Origin: Rhodovarius crocodyli
GTDB lineage: Bacteria; Pseudomonadota; Alphaproteobacteria; Acetobacterales; Acetobacteraceae
Assembly (NCBI RefSeq): GCF_004005855.1
Contig: NZ_SACL01000005.1
Location: forward strand, 1 to 64,000
Direction: 5' to 3'
Length of the DNA: 64,000 bases
Both the position numbers and the translations under genes were made by a program. Below are positions 44,126-52,844 of the stretch, piece after piece (within the stretch, counting starts at the first letter, position 1; the number at the start of each line of letters is the position of its first letter). The notes under the pieces were generated by a model. It ran no database searches and had not been told where the DNA came from. It was given only the letters and a program-made list of their open reading frames with translations.

Positions 44126-45784
44126 ATGAACGACATCTATGCAGAAGCCTGGAAGGCGGTTGAAGCCGCTGGCCGCACGCCCCGTGCAGACGGCACTTCA
44201 CCCGCCTCCATAAGGCCTCTGTTCGCGGCCGACCCCAAGCGGTTCGAGCGCTACTCCTTCAGTGCCGACAACCTGCTGCTGGACATCAGCAAGACCTCCA
44301 TCGACGAAGGCGCGATGGCGGCCCTGCTGAACCTGGCCCGTGCGGCGAAGGTCGAGGAATGGCGCAGCGGCCTGTCGGAAGGCGCACTGGTCAACGCGAC
44401 CGAGCGCCGGCGCGCCCTGCACATGGCGCTGCGCGCGCCCTCAGGTTCCACCACCGGAGCAGGCGGCGCGGCCGTCCAGGCCGAGATCCAGGCCACCTTC
44501 GCGCGCATGCATGCCTTCACCCAGGCGGTGCATGGCGGGGCGATCCGCGGCGCCACGGGGGAACGTTTCACCCACGTCCTGAACATCGGCATCGGCGGCA
44601 GCGACCTGGGGCCCGTGATGGCGACCCGCGCGCTGATCAACCCGGCATCGCCCATGGTCGCGCTGCATCTGGGCAATGTGGACGGCCATGGCTGGCGCGC
44701 CCTGCTGGCCACCATGGACCCGAAGCGCACGCTGGTGCTCGTCTCCTCCAAGACCTTCACCACGCAGGAGACGATGGCCAATGCCCGGCTGGTGAAGGGC
44801 TGGCTGGCCGAGACGCTGGGTGAGGCCGGTGCCGCGAGCCATATGGCCGCACTGTCCACCAACCTCGTGGCGTGCGCCGAATTCGGCATCCCCTCCGAGC
44901 GCGTCTTCCCCTTCGGCGATTATGTCGGCGGGCGCTTCTCTCTGTGGTCGGCCATCGGGCTGTCGCTGGCCCTCGCGCTCGGCTGGGACACCTTCCAGCG
45001 CATGCTGGCCGGCGCGCGCGCCATGGACCTGCACTTCCTGAAGGCGCCGCTGGAGAAGAACCTGCCCGTGCTGCTGGCGCTGGTGGAGGTCTGGCACGTC
45101 AATGCGCTGGGCTATTCCCGCCGTGCCGTGCTGCCTTATGACGAACGCCTGCGCCGCCTGCCCGCCCATCTGCAGCAGCTGGAGATGGAGAGCCTGGGCA
45201 AGCGCGTGACGCTGGAGGGCGCGCCCGTGGGCCGCGCCACTGGCCCGGTGGTGTTCGGTGAGCCCGGCACCTCTGCCCAGCACAGCTTCATGCAGCTGGT
45301 GCACCAGGGCACGGAGCCGGTGCCGGTCGACTTCATCCTGATCGCGCGCCCGGACCACCCCTGGGCGGAAAACCACCGCATCCTGCTGGCCAACGGCCTG
45401 GCCCAGGCTGAAGGCCTGCTCTCGGGCAAGGACGAGGCCACGGTGCGTGCCGAGATGGAAAAGGCCGGCGCCGACGCCGCCACCATCGAGCGCCTGCTGC
45501 CGCACCGCATCTTCCCCGGTGACCGGCCGAGCACGAGCATCCTGCTGCCGCGGCTCGACCCCTTCTCCTTCGGGCAGCTCATCGCGCTGTATGAGCACAA
45601 GGTGGCGACGCTGGGCGCGCTGTGGGGCATCAACCCCTTCGACCAGTGGGGCGTGGAGCTGGGCAAGCAGCTTGCCGGCCCGCTGCTGAAGGAGCTGGAA
45701 CTGGGCGAGCCCGCCACCGGTGCGCATGACAGCAGCACCGAGGGGCTGCTGCGCGAATTGCTGCGCCTGCGCGACGAGGGCTGA
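44126..45784 (+). CDS. pgi: glucose-6-phosphate isomerase
   Basis: 552 residues. The PGI signature VGGRFSLWSAIG, GIGGSDLGPVMATRAL for phosphate binding, and AQHSFMQLVHQG are all present. Interconverts glucose-6-phosphate and fructose-6-phosphate. It starts 11 bases after the M16 pair, possibly by chance or by read-through. A short hairpin separates it from the convergent small gene. Confidence 0.96.
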   Translation: MNDIYAEAWKAVEAAGRTPRADGTSPASIRPLFAADPKRFERYSFSADNLLLDISKTSIDEGAMAALLNLARAAKVEEWRSGLSEGALVNATERRRALHMALRAPSGSTTGAGGAAVQAEIQATFARMHAFTQAVHGGAIRGATGERFTHVLNIGIGGSDLGPVMATRALINPASPMVALHLGNVDGHGWRALLATMDPKRTLVLVSSKTFTTQETMANARLVKGWLAETLGEAGAASHMAALSTNLVACAEFGIPSERVFPFGDYVGGRFSLWSAIGLSLALALGWDTFQRMLAGARAMDLHFLKAPLEKNLPVLLALVEVWHVNALGYSRRAVLPYDERLRRLPAHLQQLEMESLGKRVTLEGAPVGRATGPVVFGEPGTSAQHSFMQLVHQGTEPVPVDFILIARPDHPWAENHRILLANGLAQAEGLLSGKDEATVRAEMEKAGADAATIERLLPHRIFPGDRPSTSILLPRLDPFSFGQLIALYEHKVATLGALWGINPFDQWGVELGKQLAGPLLKELELGEPATGAHDSSTEGLLRELLRLRDEG

Positions 45785-45790
45785 ATATCG

Positions 45791-45808
45791 CCGGGGGCGA
45801 GCCCCCGG
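45791..45808. terminator. bidirectional hairpin between pgi and a convergent small gene
   Basis: 8-bp perfect stem CCGGGGGC-GA-GCCCCCGG exactly between the two stops (45784 and 45809). It looks like a solo end-hairpin of the composite palindrome family. Confidence 0.65.
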
Positions 45809-46036
45809 TCAGTGATAGCTGCGCCGGCTGCTCATCCGCAGGTCCATCTGCAGGCTGGCCAGCCGCGCCTGCCGGAGTATGGCCCGGCCGCGCTGAAACT
45901 CGTCGGTATCGCGTGAGCCCATCATGTCATGCGCGGTGTAGAACATCTCCGCGACACTTTCGGCCATCCGCCTTTCATCAATGATGGGCGGCGACCCGCT
46001 CGCCTTACCAGTCTTCCTGACCGCCATAACACGCAT
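45809..46036 (-). CDS. small hypothetical protein
   Basis: 75 residues (or 72 from the second Met at 46027), rich in Arg, Met and Ser; no family recognised. The central part (ESVAEMFYTAHDMMGSRDTDEFQRGRAIL) is probably helical. Support for reality: its stop abuts a hairpin shared with pgi, and there is no competing frame. No signal peptide. Confidence 0.5.
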   Translation of the reverse strand: MRVMAVRKTGKASGSPPIIDERRMAESVAEMFYTAHDMMGSRDTDEFQRGRAILRQARLASLQMDLRMSSRRSYH

Positions 46037-46150
46037 CCTGCTGCCTGAAGCAAAGAGTCCGACCTCACAAGCAGGCGAAATCGTCCCCTGGCATATAGTG
46101 CGGAAGTATCCTGCTCGGCCGTTACCGTTACCTGAGGCTTTCGTAGGAAT

Positions 46151-47998
46151 TCAGGATTGCGGTTCGTTAAGACATGCAGGCGCGGCCGGGCGCCCCCTGA
46201 CGAGCGTTACAGGGGCGCCGGGCGCCTCTTCCAGCATGAATTGTGACAAAGCGTTCACGACCTCGGCCGAGGGGAAGCGGCGCCGCAGAAGTTCCGCCGG
46301 ATCGTTGAGCCACAGGGGGTCACGTTCGGCCAGGGCGCGTCGCCAGCGGCGCACCGCCGCCTCGTCATGCTGCAGCCGGGCCCCGATCAGCCGCGCCACC
46401 TGGTTCAGCACGAAGCCCGTCTCCGTCAGCCGGTCCGCGCGCTCCACCGCCCCGGCCATGTTGCCGGAGAGCAGCTCGGCCAGGAACAGGAAGAAGTTCA
46501 TCCAGGCCGGCCGCGCGGTCGCATAGCGGCAGGCTTCGAGCAGCAGGTCACGGGCCTCCTCCACCTGGCCCCGCCCCAGCAGGCGCGAGGCGAGATCCGC
46601 CGCGATGTCCGGATCGAAGGGGTTGAGCTGCCGGGCGCGCCGCAGCGCCGAAATTGCCGTCTCCATGTCGCCGCGGATGTAGTGCACGGCCCCCAGCGCC
46701 TGCCTGATCCGCGCATCGAAGGGCGCCATGTCGGCTGCCCGGCGGACCAGCGCATAGGCTTCGTCGAGGGTCGCGCGCCTGCCCTCCTCCTGCCCCGGCG
46801 TCGACAGGCGATAGGCCTCCAGCCGCATCAGCGCCAGACCGGCCAGGAAGGCGGGCTCGGCGGGGTCGGCCTCGATGGATCGGTGCAGGCACGCATCCAG
46901 GCGGGGAAGCGCCGCGACATCGTAGTTGCGCCAGTAATCCGCGACCAGCAGCAGGCAGGAGAAGCCTGTCACCTCCTGGCGGTTGCCCAGCCGCGCGCGC
47001 TCCCGGCCCAGGATCAGCCCATAGGGCTGCGCCAGCGAGGTGACGATGAAACGCGCCACGGCCTGGCCGTGCTCACCCAATGTCGTGGCGCCGTCGAAGA
47101 TGGCCAGCACCAGCCCGGCATTCACCTCCAGCAGTTCGAGCCGCACCGCGCCGTCCTGCAGCATCCGCCCCCGCAGGCGGTATTGCGCGTCCTGCTTTTC
47201 CGGCAGGCCGACCCGGACGGTGATCTCGCTGAAGCGGGCAAGCCCCGTTCGCAGGGTCTCGGCGAAGGCTGCCGCCTGGGTTGACTGCGCCGGGTCGTCG
47301 ACCACCAGCGGGTCCACGATCAGCAGCGGGCGCAGGTCTGCCGGCGGCTCGGTCTTGGGCGGATGCAGGTTCTCGGTCTGCCGCACCAGCAGGGCGCCAT
47401 TGGCGGTGAAGGAGAGATGCCGCGAGCCCGCAGGCGCCAGGAGCAGGACGCCCACCGCCGCCAGCGCGCCCAGCATGCCGATCGCGCCCAGGGCGGAGAG
47501 GGCGATGGCGGCGAAGCCGCGGCGCCGCGCCGGTGCCGGCAGGGCCATCGCGGCAAGCGGCGGCGCTTCGGCTTCTGGCGGCCCGGATTCGGGCGGCGCG
47601 GACTCGGGCAGCGCGGGTGCGGGGTCGGGCGGGGCTGCCCCCGGCAGCAGGCGGGGAACATAGCTGCCGGGTTCGAGGGCGATGCGATGAGGGTCCGCCG
47701 CCCCTTCCCGCGCATAGTAGTCCTCCAGCAGCAGGCGCAGCCGGCGCATGGCGACGCGAACGCCCGGGTCGGCGGCCGAATCGAAATCCGCCGGCTTGCC
47801 CAGCGCCTCGACCGCGACGGTATAGCCCTTCAGGCGGTCCGCATGGCCGGCCAGCGCGCTCTCGACCAGGTAGCGCAGCAAGGTTCGGGCCTGACGGGAC
47901 GCGCGGAAACTGGCCGAGGCCTCGATCCTCGCCAGTGCTTCGCGCAATGCCCCAACCGGACCATCGGAAGGGTCGTCCCGCCCCTGCTCATCGGTCAT
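46151..47998 (-). CDS. membrane-anchored winged-helix/TPR regulator (CadC-like layout)
   Basis: 615 residues. N-terminal ~115 residues (ASRQARTLLRYLVESALAG, LKGYTVAVEALGKPADFD, DPGVRVAMRRLRLLLEDYY) match a putative DNA-binding helical domain found before TPR repeats in alphaproteobacteria. A Pro/Glu-rich linker follows, then one membrane helix (about 178-200), then a periplasmic part with an Asp/Val-rich beta segment and TPR-like helices (430-600). Likely a one-component signal receptor; target genes unknown. The ATG at 47998 is taken by domain homology. Confidence 0.7.
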   Translation of the reverse strand: MTDEQGRDDPSDGPVGALREALARIEASASFRASRQARTLLRYLVESALAGHADRLKGYTVAVEALGKPADFDSAADPGVRVAMRRLRLLLEDYYAREGAADPHRIALEPGSYVPRLLPGAAPPDPAPALPESAPPESGPPEAEAPPLAAMALPAPARRRGFAAIALSALGAIGMLGALAAVGVLLLAPAGSRHLSFTANGALLVRQTENLHPPKTEPPADLRPLLIVDPLVVDDPAQSTQAAAFAETLRTGLARFSEITVRVGLPEKQDAQYRLRGRMLQDGAVRLELLEVNAGLVLAIFDGATTLGEHGQAVARFIVTSLAQPYGLILGRERARLGNRQEVTGFSCLLLVADYWRNYDVAALPRLDACLHRSIEADPAEPAFLAGLALMRLEAYRLSTPGQEEGRRATLDEAYALVRRAADMAPFDARIRQALGAVHYIRGDMETAISALRRARQLNPFDPDIAADLASRLLGRGQVEEARDLLLEACRYATARPAWMNFFLFLAELLSGNMAGAVERADRLTETGFVLNQVARLIGARLQHDEAAVRRWRRALAERDPLWLNDPAELLRRRFPSAEVVNALSQFMLEEAPGAPVTLVRGRPAAPACLNEPQS

Positions 47999-48126
47999 GC
48001 CGATATGCTGACATGGGGCAGCGCGAATTCCAATCCAGAACACAATCAGGACGTGTAGACGGGGCGGGTTGCGCGGCGGCCCGGCCCTGGCAAGCTGAAC
48101 CACCGCCAGTTCACGGGGAGAACGAC

Positions 48127-48972
48127 ATGAAACTGCTGCGCTACGGGCCGCCGGGCCTCGAAAAGCCCGGCATGCTGGACAGTTCCGGCACCATCCGCGA
48201 CCTCTCGGGCATCGTGCCCGACATCGCGGGCAGCGTGCTGTCGCCGGAGGGGCTGAAGCGCCTGGCGGCGCTGGACCCGTCCAGCCTGCCGGCCGTCGCG
48301 GGGCGCCCCCGGCTGGGCCCGCCCGTATCGGGCATGAAGCAGCTGCTGTGCATCGGCCTGAACTATGCCGACCACGCCGCGGAGGCCGGCATGCCGATTC
48401 CCAAAGAACCCATCCTGTTCCTCAAAGCGAACGGTGCGCTCTGCGGCCCGGACGACGACGTGATCATCCCCCGGGGCAGCAGCAAGACCGACTGGGAGGT
48501 GGAGCTGTGCATCATCATCGGCACCACCGCGCGCGGGGTTTCCGAGGATGCGGCGCTCGATCATGTCGCGGGCTATGCCGTCGGCAATGACGTGTCGGAG
48601 CGCGAATGGCAGCTGGAGCGCGGCGGCACCTGGGACAAGGGCAAGGGCTGCGACAGCTTCGGCCCCGTCGGCCCCTGGCTGGTGACGAAGGACGAGTTGC
48701 CGGACCCGCAGGCCCTGCCCATGTTCCTGGATGTGGACGGCCAGCGCATGCAGACCGGCAGCACCGCCACCATGATCTTCGGCGTGAAGCAGATCGTGAG
48801 CTATGTCAGCCGCTTCATCACCCTGCATCCGGGCGACATTATCTTCACCGGCACCCCGCCCGGGGTGGGGATGGGGATGAAGCCCGCCCCCGTCTTCCTG
48901 AAGCCCGGCCAGACGATGCGCCTGGGCATCGCGGGGCTGGGCGAGCAGAACCAGAAGGTGGTGGGGGCCTAG
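48127..48972 (+). CDS. fumarylacetoacetate hydrolase family protein
   Basis: 281 residues. LLCIGLNYADHAAEAGMPIP, DWEVELCIIIG (metal-binding Glu) and TGSTATMIFGVKQIVSYVS are FAH signatures; HPGDIIFTGTPPGVGMG ends the domain. Members cut C-C bonds of 2,4-diketo or ureido acids. GGGGAG precedes the ATG at 48127. Substrate unknown. The gene ends in a palindrome that contains its stop. Confidence 0.88.
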   Translation: MKLLRYGPPGLEKPGMLDSSGTIRDLSGIVPDIAGSVLSPEGLKRLAALDPSSLPAVAGRPRLGPPVSGMKQLLCIGLNYADHAAEAGMPIPKEPILFLKANGALCGPDDDVIIPRGSSKTDWEVELCIIIGTTARGVSEDAALDHVAGYAVGNDVSEREWQLERGGTWDKGKGCDSFGPVGPWLVTKDELPDPQALPMFLDVDGQRMQTGSTATMIFGVKQIVSYVSRFITLHPGDIIFTGTPPGVGMGMKPAPVFLKPGQTMRLGIAGLGEQNQKVVGA

Positions 48973-48999
48973 GCCCCCATTTTCTAGGCCCCCGTTTTT
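48962..48999 (+). terminator. palindrome and T-tract at the end of the FAH gene
   Basis: Perfect 18-base palindrome TGGGGGCCT/AGGCCCCCA (48962-48979) contains the TAG stop. A second AGGCCCCC (48986-48993) can pair with GGGGGCCT (48963-48970) and is followed by G and TTTTTT. The two pairings are mutually exclusive. Confidence 0.6.
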
Positions 49000-49691
49000 T
49001 CCGCCAGGTCCTGGAAATCCGCGGCAACCCAGTCCCACGGGTCCTCCGCCACCAAGTCGATGGTCTGGCCCGGCCCGTGCTCGGTCGGGCGCGGGATGAA
49101 GGCCGTGGCCAGCCCCGCCTTGCGCGCCGCGCGCAGGTCTCCGTTATGGGCGGCCACCAGGCACAGTTCATGCGGCTTGATGCCCAGGATCTCGGCGGTG
49201 TTGAGGTAGGCGCGCGGGTCGGGCTTGTAGGCGCGGGCGGGCTCGGCACCCAGGATGGCGTCCCAGGGCAGGCCGGCGCGCTTGGCCATGTTGGCCAGCA
49301 GCAGGATGTTGCCGTTGGACAGCGGCGCCAGGAAGAACTTGCGCTTCAGCCGGTACAGGCCCAGCAGCACGTCGGGCCAGGGGTCCAGCGCATGCCAGGC
49401 CAGGTTCAGCGCGTCCAGATCGGCGGGCGCGGCATCGATGCCGGCGGCCTGCATCACCTTTTCCAGGTTTTCCCGGTGCAGAACGTCCAGGCGCGTGAAC
49501 TCCCGCCGGCCGCTGCGCACTTCCTCCATGGCGGGCTGGTATTGCTTGCGCCAGGCATCGGCCAGGGCGAAGGGGTCCATCTCGGGGCGCCCATGCGCCA
49601 CCAGAAACGGCTTCAGCGCGCGGGCGACGCCGGAGCGCCAGTCCACCACCGTGCCGAATACGTCGAAAACCAGTGCCTTGACCGCTGTCAT
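48984..49691 (-). CDS. haloacid dehalogenase type II
   Basis: 235 residues of the HAD superfamily. ALVFDVFGTVVDWRSG has the nucleophilic Asp with the DxFGT pattern of L-2-haloacid dehalogenases. PLSNGN is motif II; YKPDPRAYL holds the lysine. Removes halide from short haloacids or acts as a phosphatase-like relative. Its stop lies inside the terminator zone of the convergent FAH gene, 11 bases from that stop. Confidence 0.87.
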   Translation of the reverse strand: MTAVKALVFDVFGTVVDWRSGVARALKPFLVAHGRPEMDPFALADAWRKQYQPAMEEVRSGRREFTRLDVLHRENLEKVMQAAGIDAAPADLDALNLAWHALDPWPDVLLGLYRLKRKFFLAPLSNGNILLLANMAKRAGLPWDAILGAEPARAYKPDPRAYLNTAEILGIKPHELCLVAAHNGDLRAARKAGLATAFIPRPTEHGPGQTIDLVAEDPWDWVAADFQDLAEKTGA

Positions 49692-49742
49692 CGTGCCGTT
49701 TCCCGTGTTTGGCGGGATGGAACCACGGGTGCGGCGGGGCGG

Positions 49743-50189
49743 CTACCCCCGTTGCCGCGCGGCGGTGGCCATCTGGTCCACGCGCTCATTCATCTCGTCG
49801 CCCGAATGGCCCTTCACCCAGCGCCATTCGATCTGGTGAGGCTTGGCGGCGGCCAGCAGCCGCTGCCAGATCTCCATGTTCGCCACCGGGTCCTTGGCCG
49901 CGTTGCGCCAGTTGTTGCGCACCCAGCCCTTGATCCAGCGCTCCATCCCGTTGCGGACATATTCGCTGTCGGTGTGGATGATGACGCGGCAGGGGCGCTT
50001 CAGCGCCTCCAGCGCCTCGCAGGCCGCGGTCAGTTCCATGCGGTTGTTGGTCGTGGCCGGGTGGTGGCCCGACAATTCCCGCTCATGCGCGCCGAAGCGC
50101 AGCACGGCCGCCCAGCCGCCGGGGCCGGGGTTGGGCTTGCAGCCGCCATCGGTCCAGATCTCGACGACCTGCCCTTCTTCCTCAGCCAC
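49743..50189 (-). CDS. rnhA: ribonuclease HI
   Basis: 148 residues. Degrades RNA in RNA-DNA hybrids. Catalytic acids in [28 protein letters not shown] and [24 protein letters not shown] completes the site. Last gene of the ispH-thrB-rnhA unit; its start overlaps thrB by 8 bases. Confidence 0.95.
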   Translation of the reverse strand: MAEEEGQVVEIWTDGGCKPNPGPGGWAAVLRFGAHERELSGHHPATTNNRMELTAACEALEALKRPCRVIIHTDSEYVRNGMERWIKGWVRNNWRNAAKDPVANMEIWQRLLAAAKPHQIEWRWVKGHSGDEMNERVDQMATAARQRG

Positions 50190-51162
50190 CGATCGCCTCC
50201 GGGGTTTCGGCCGACAGGAAGAAGCGCAGCTTGCGCATGTATTCCAGCGGGTCCTTGCGGGTGACCATGGCGCCGGGCGGCGTGTTCACCCAGTCGAACA
50301 GCCGCGTCAGCAGGAAGCGCAGGGCGGCGCCGCGGCACAGCACCGGCAGCGCCGCGCGCTCCGCCGGCAGCAGCGGGCGGCGGGCCGAATAGGCGCGGAT
50401 CATGGCCGAGGCGCGGGTGACGTTGAAGGAATAATCCGGCTCGAAGCACCAGGCGTTCAGACACACGGCCAGGTCATAGGCCAGCAGGTCCGTGCAGGCG
50501 AAATAGAAGTCGATCAACCCGGAGATGCGCGGCTTGCCGGCCTCGTCCTCCAGGAAGAAGACGTTGTCCGGGAACAGGTCGGCGTGGATGTGGCCCTCGG
50601 GCAGGCTGCCCGGTGCGGGCCAGGCGGCCAGGATGCCGGCAAGGGCCGCGTCCAGCTCCGCGATCAGCCCGGGCTGCACGCTGTCGCCATCCTTGCGGCA
50701 CAGGCCCAGCAGCGGCTGCCAGCCCAGCGGGCCCAGGGCATTGGCGCGGGTGGCGGCATAGCCCTGCCCGGCCAGATGCAGCCCGGCCAGCGCATCGCCG
50801 AGCGGGGCCGCGTGCTCGCCGCGCACCCGGCGCGGCCAGACGCCCGGCAGGAAGGTGCAGATGGCGGCGGGGCGGCCGGCCAGTTCACGCAGCGCCTCTC
50901 CGTCACGGCCGGAGACCGGCTGCGGGCATTCCACCCCATGGGCCGCCAGATGGCGCATCAGCCCCAGGAACCAGGGCAGCTCCGTGGGGTCCACCCGCTT
51001 CTCGTACAGGGTGAGGATGAAATCCCCGCCGGTGGTCTTGAGCTGGTAGTTGGAGTTCTCCACCCCTTCCGCGATGCCGCGGAAGGCCACCAGCTCACCG
51101 ATCGGGTACGCTTCGAGGAAGGCGCACAGCGCCTCGTCCGTGACTTCGGTATAGACGGCCAT
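50182..51162 (-). CDS. thrB: homoserine kinase (ThrB2, APH-fold)
   Basis: 326 residues. Phosphorylates homoserine in threonine synthesis. The protein has the aminoglycoside-phosphotransferase fold: [14 protein letters not shown] near the N-terminus and the catalytic [11 protein letters not shown]. The ATG at 51162 ([16 protein letters not shown]) matches the family start. Middle gene of the conserved ispH-thrB-rnhA set, 10 bases after ispH. Confidence 0.93.
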   Translation of the reverse strand: MAVYTEVTDEALCAFLEAYPIGELVAFRGIAEGVENSNYQLKTTGGDFILTLYEKRVDPTELPWFLGLMRHLAAHGVECPQPVSGRDGEALRELAGRPAAICTFLPGVWPRRVRGEHAAPLGDALAGLHLAGQGYAATRANALGPLGWQPLLGLCRKDGDSVQPGLIAELDAALAGILAAWPAPGSLPEGHIHADLFPDNVFFLEDEAGKPRISGLIDFYFACTDLLAYDLAVCLNAWCFEPDYSFNVTRASAMIRAYSARRPLLPAERAALPVLCRGAALRFLLTRLFDWVNTPPGAMVTRKDPLEYMRKLRFFLSAETPEAIGG

Positions 51163-51172
51163 GGAGTGTCGG

Positions 51173-52171
51173 TTACGCCTGGGCGCCCGCGCCCGCCAGC
51201 GCACCGGGCAGCTTGAAGGTGATGCGCTCCTCGGCCACCACGATCTCCTCGGTCGCCAGGGAGTAGCGCTCGCGCAGCCTGGCCAGCACTTCCTCCACCA
51301 GCACCTCGGGCGCGCTGGCGCCGGCCGTGATGCCCACCGTCGCCACGCCGTCCAGGATCGCGAGGTCGAGGTCGCGCCCGCGCTGCACCATGATGGATTT
51401 CGGGCAGCCCGCCTTGGTCGCCACTTCCTTCAGCCGAACGGAGTTGGAGGAGTTGGGCGCGCCCACCACGATCATCAGGTCCGCGCGCGGCGCGATGGCC
51501 TTCACCGCCGCCTGGCGGTTGGTGGTGGCGTAGCAGATGTCCTCCTTCGCGGGGGTGGACATGTCGGGGAAGCGTTCGGCCAGCACGGCGATGATGCCGG
51601 CGGTGTCGTCCACCGACAGCGTGGTCTGGGTGATGAAGGCCAGCGGCACGCCCTGGGGCGGCTGCACGGTGCGGGCCTCGTCCTCGTCCTCGACCAGGGT
51701 CACGCCGCCCTCGGGCAGCTGGCCCATGGTGCCGATCACTTCCGGGTGGCCGGCATGGCCGATCAGGAAGATGTGGCGGCCGCGGGCGTGGTGGTGCTCG
51801 GCCTCGCGGTGGACCTTGCTGACCAGCGGGCAGGTGGCGTCCAGATAGAACATCTGGCGGCGCTCGGCCTCGCCGGGGATGGATTTCGGCACGCCATGGG
51901 CGCTGAACACCACCGGCTGGCCGTCATCGGGGATCTCGTGCAGTTCCTCGACGAAGATCGCGCCCTGGCGTTCCAGGCTCTCGACCACGAAGCGGTTGTG
52001 CACGATCTCATGCCGGACATAGACCGGCGCGCCGTAGCGCTTCAGCGCCTCCTCGACGATCTTGATCGCGCGGTCCACGCCGGCGCAGAAGCCGCGCGGG
52101 CCGGCAAGCAGCACGTTCAGGCCGGGCTTGGCCACCGAGGGGGCAACTGCCTGGATGTCACTCTGGGTCAT
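51173..52171 (-). CDS. ispH: 4-hydroxy-3-methylbut-2-enyl diphosphate reductase
   Basis: 332 residues. Last step of the MEP isoprenoid pathway; Fe-S enzyme. The three cluster cysteines are in [23 protein letters not shown] and [11 protein letters not shown]. The ATG at 52171 is preferred over a GTG at 52180 because GGAAG is then 8 bases upstream. First gene of ispH-thrB-rnhA. Confidence 0.96.
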   Translation of the reverse strand: MTQSDIQAVAPSVAKPGLNVLLAGPRGFCAGVDRAIKIVEEALKRYGAPVYVRHEIVHNRFVVESLERQGAIFVEELHEIPDDGQPVVFSAHGVPKSIPGEAERRQMFYLDATCPLVSKVHREAEHHHARGRHIFLIGHAGHPEVIGTMGQLPEGGVTLVEDEDEARTVQPPQGVPLAFITQTTLSVDDTAGIIAVLAERFPDMSTPAKEDICYATTNRQAAVKAIAPRADLMIVVGAPNSSNSVRLKEVATKAGCPKSIMVQRGRDLDLAILDGVATVGITAGASAPEVLVEEVLARLRERYSLATEEIVVAEERITFKLPGALAGAGAQA

Positions 52172-52267
52172 GCGCGTCACTTCCGGTCGCCAATGGTTCG
52201 GGGCATATGGGGCTTTCTAGAGGTTTGGCCACGGGGTGGCCAGCCGCAGCAGCCGAAAGGGATGTGC

Positions 52268-52807
52268 ATGCGAAAGACGATCGGTGCCCTGGCCACGCTG
52301 GGCCTTCTTGGCCTTGCCTCCTGCTCGCCAGGCACCACCGAGGATCTGCTGCTGGTCTGCCCGCGCCCCAGCCTGCTGCCGGACGCGGTGGACCTGACGC
52401 GGTATCGCCAGGGACAGGTGCCGGAGCTGACGAGCCTGGAGATCGACGCGAGGCTGATGGGCTTCACGGCGCCGACCTGCCGGCCGCAGCGCGACGGGCG
52501 CGGCATCGCGCAGCAGTTCAGCCTGCAGATCGCGGCCGAGCGCGGCCCCGCCGGCACGCCCCGCACCCAGACCCTGCCGCTGGTGGTCGCCGTGACCAAC
52601 GCCCAGGGCCAAGTGCTGAACCGCCGCGTGGTGGAACAGAGCGTCAGCTTCCAGGCCAACACCACCAGCACGCGCGTGACGTCGGAGCCGGTGGAGATCG
52701 TCCTTCCCGTCTCCCAGGCGCATCGCGCCCGGGACTACCGGATCGTGATCGGCTTCCTGCTGACGGAGCAGGAACTGGCCGCGAACCGCCGTCGCGGTCC
52801 GCGCTGA
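52268..52807 (+). CDS. putative lipoprotein of unknown function
   Basis: 179 residues with a signal ending in a lipobox (LGLASC). The mature part is beta-rich (PLVVAVTNAQGQVLNRRVV, PVEIVLPV) and may be a single immunoglobulin-like domain; two further cysteines lie at VCPRP and PTCRP. AAAGGG is correctly spaced for the ATG at 52268; an ATG 6 bases upstream is too close. Convergent with bamB. Confidence 0.75.
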   Translation: MRKTIGALATLGLLGLASCSPGTTEDLLLVCPRPSLLPDAVDLTRYRQGQVPELTSLEIDARLMGFTAPTCRPQRDGRGIAQQFSLQIAAERGPAGTPRTQTLPLVVAVTNAQGQVLNRRVVEQSVSFQANTTSTRVTSEPVEIVLPVSQAHRARDYRIVIGFLLTEQELAANRRRGPR

Positions 52808-52815
52808 GGCAGGCT

Positions 52816-52838
52816 GACCGGGGGTTGAGCCCCCGGTC
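52816..52838. terminator. bidirectional hairpin between the lipoprotein gene and bamB
   Basis: 9-bp perfect stem GACCGGGGG / CCCCCGGTC with a 5-base loop between the convergent stops at 52807 and 52845. Like 45791-45808 it resembles a solo end-hairpin of the composite palindromes. Confidence 0.65.
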
Positions 52839-52844
52839 CCACGC

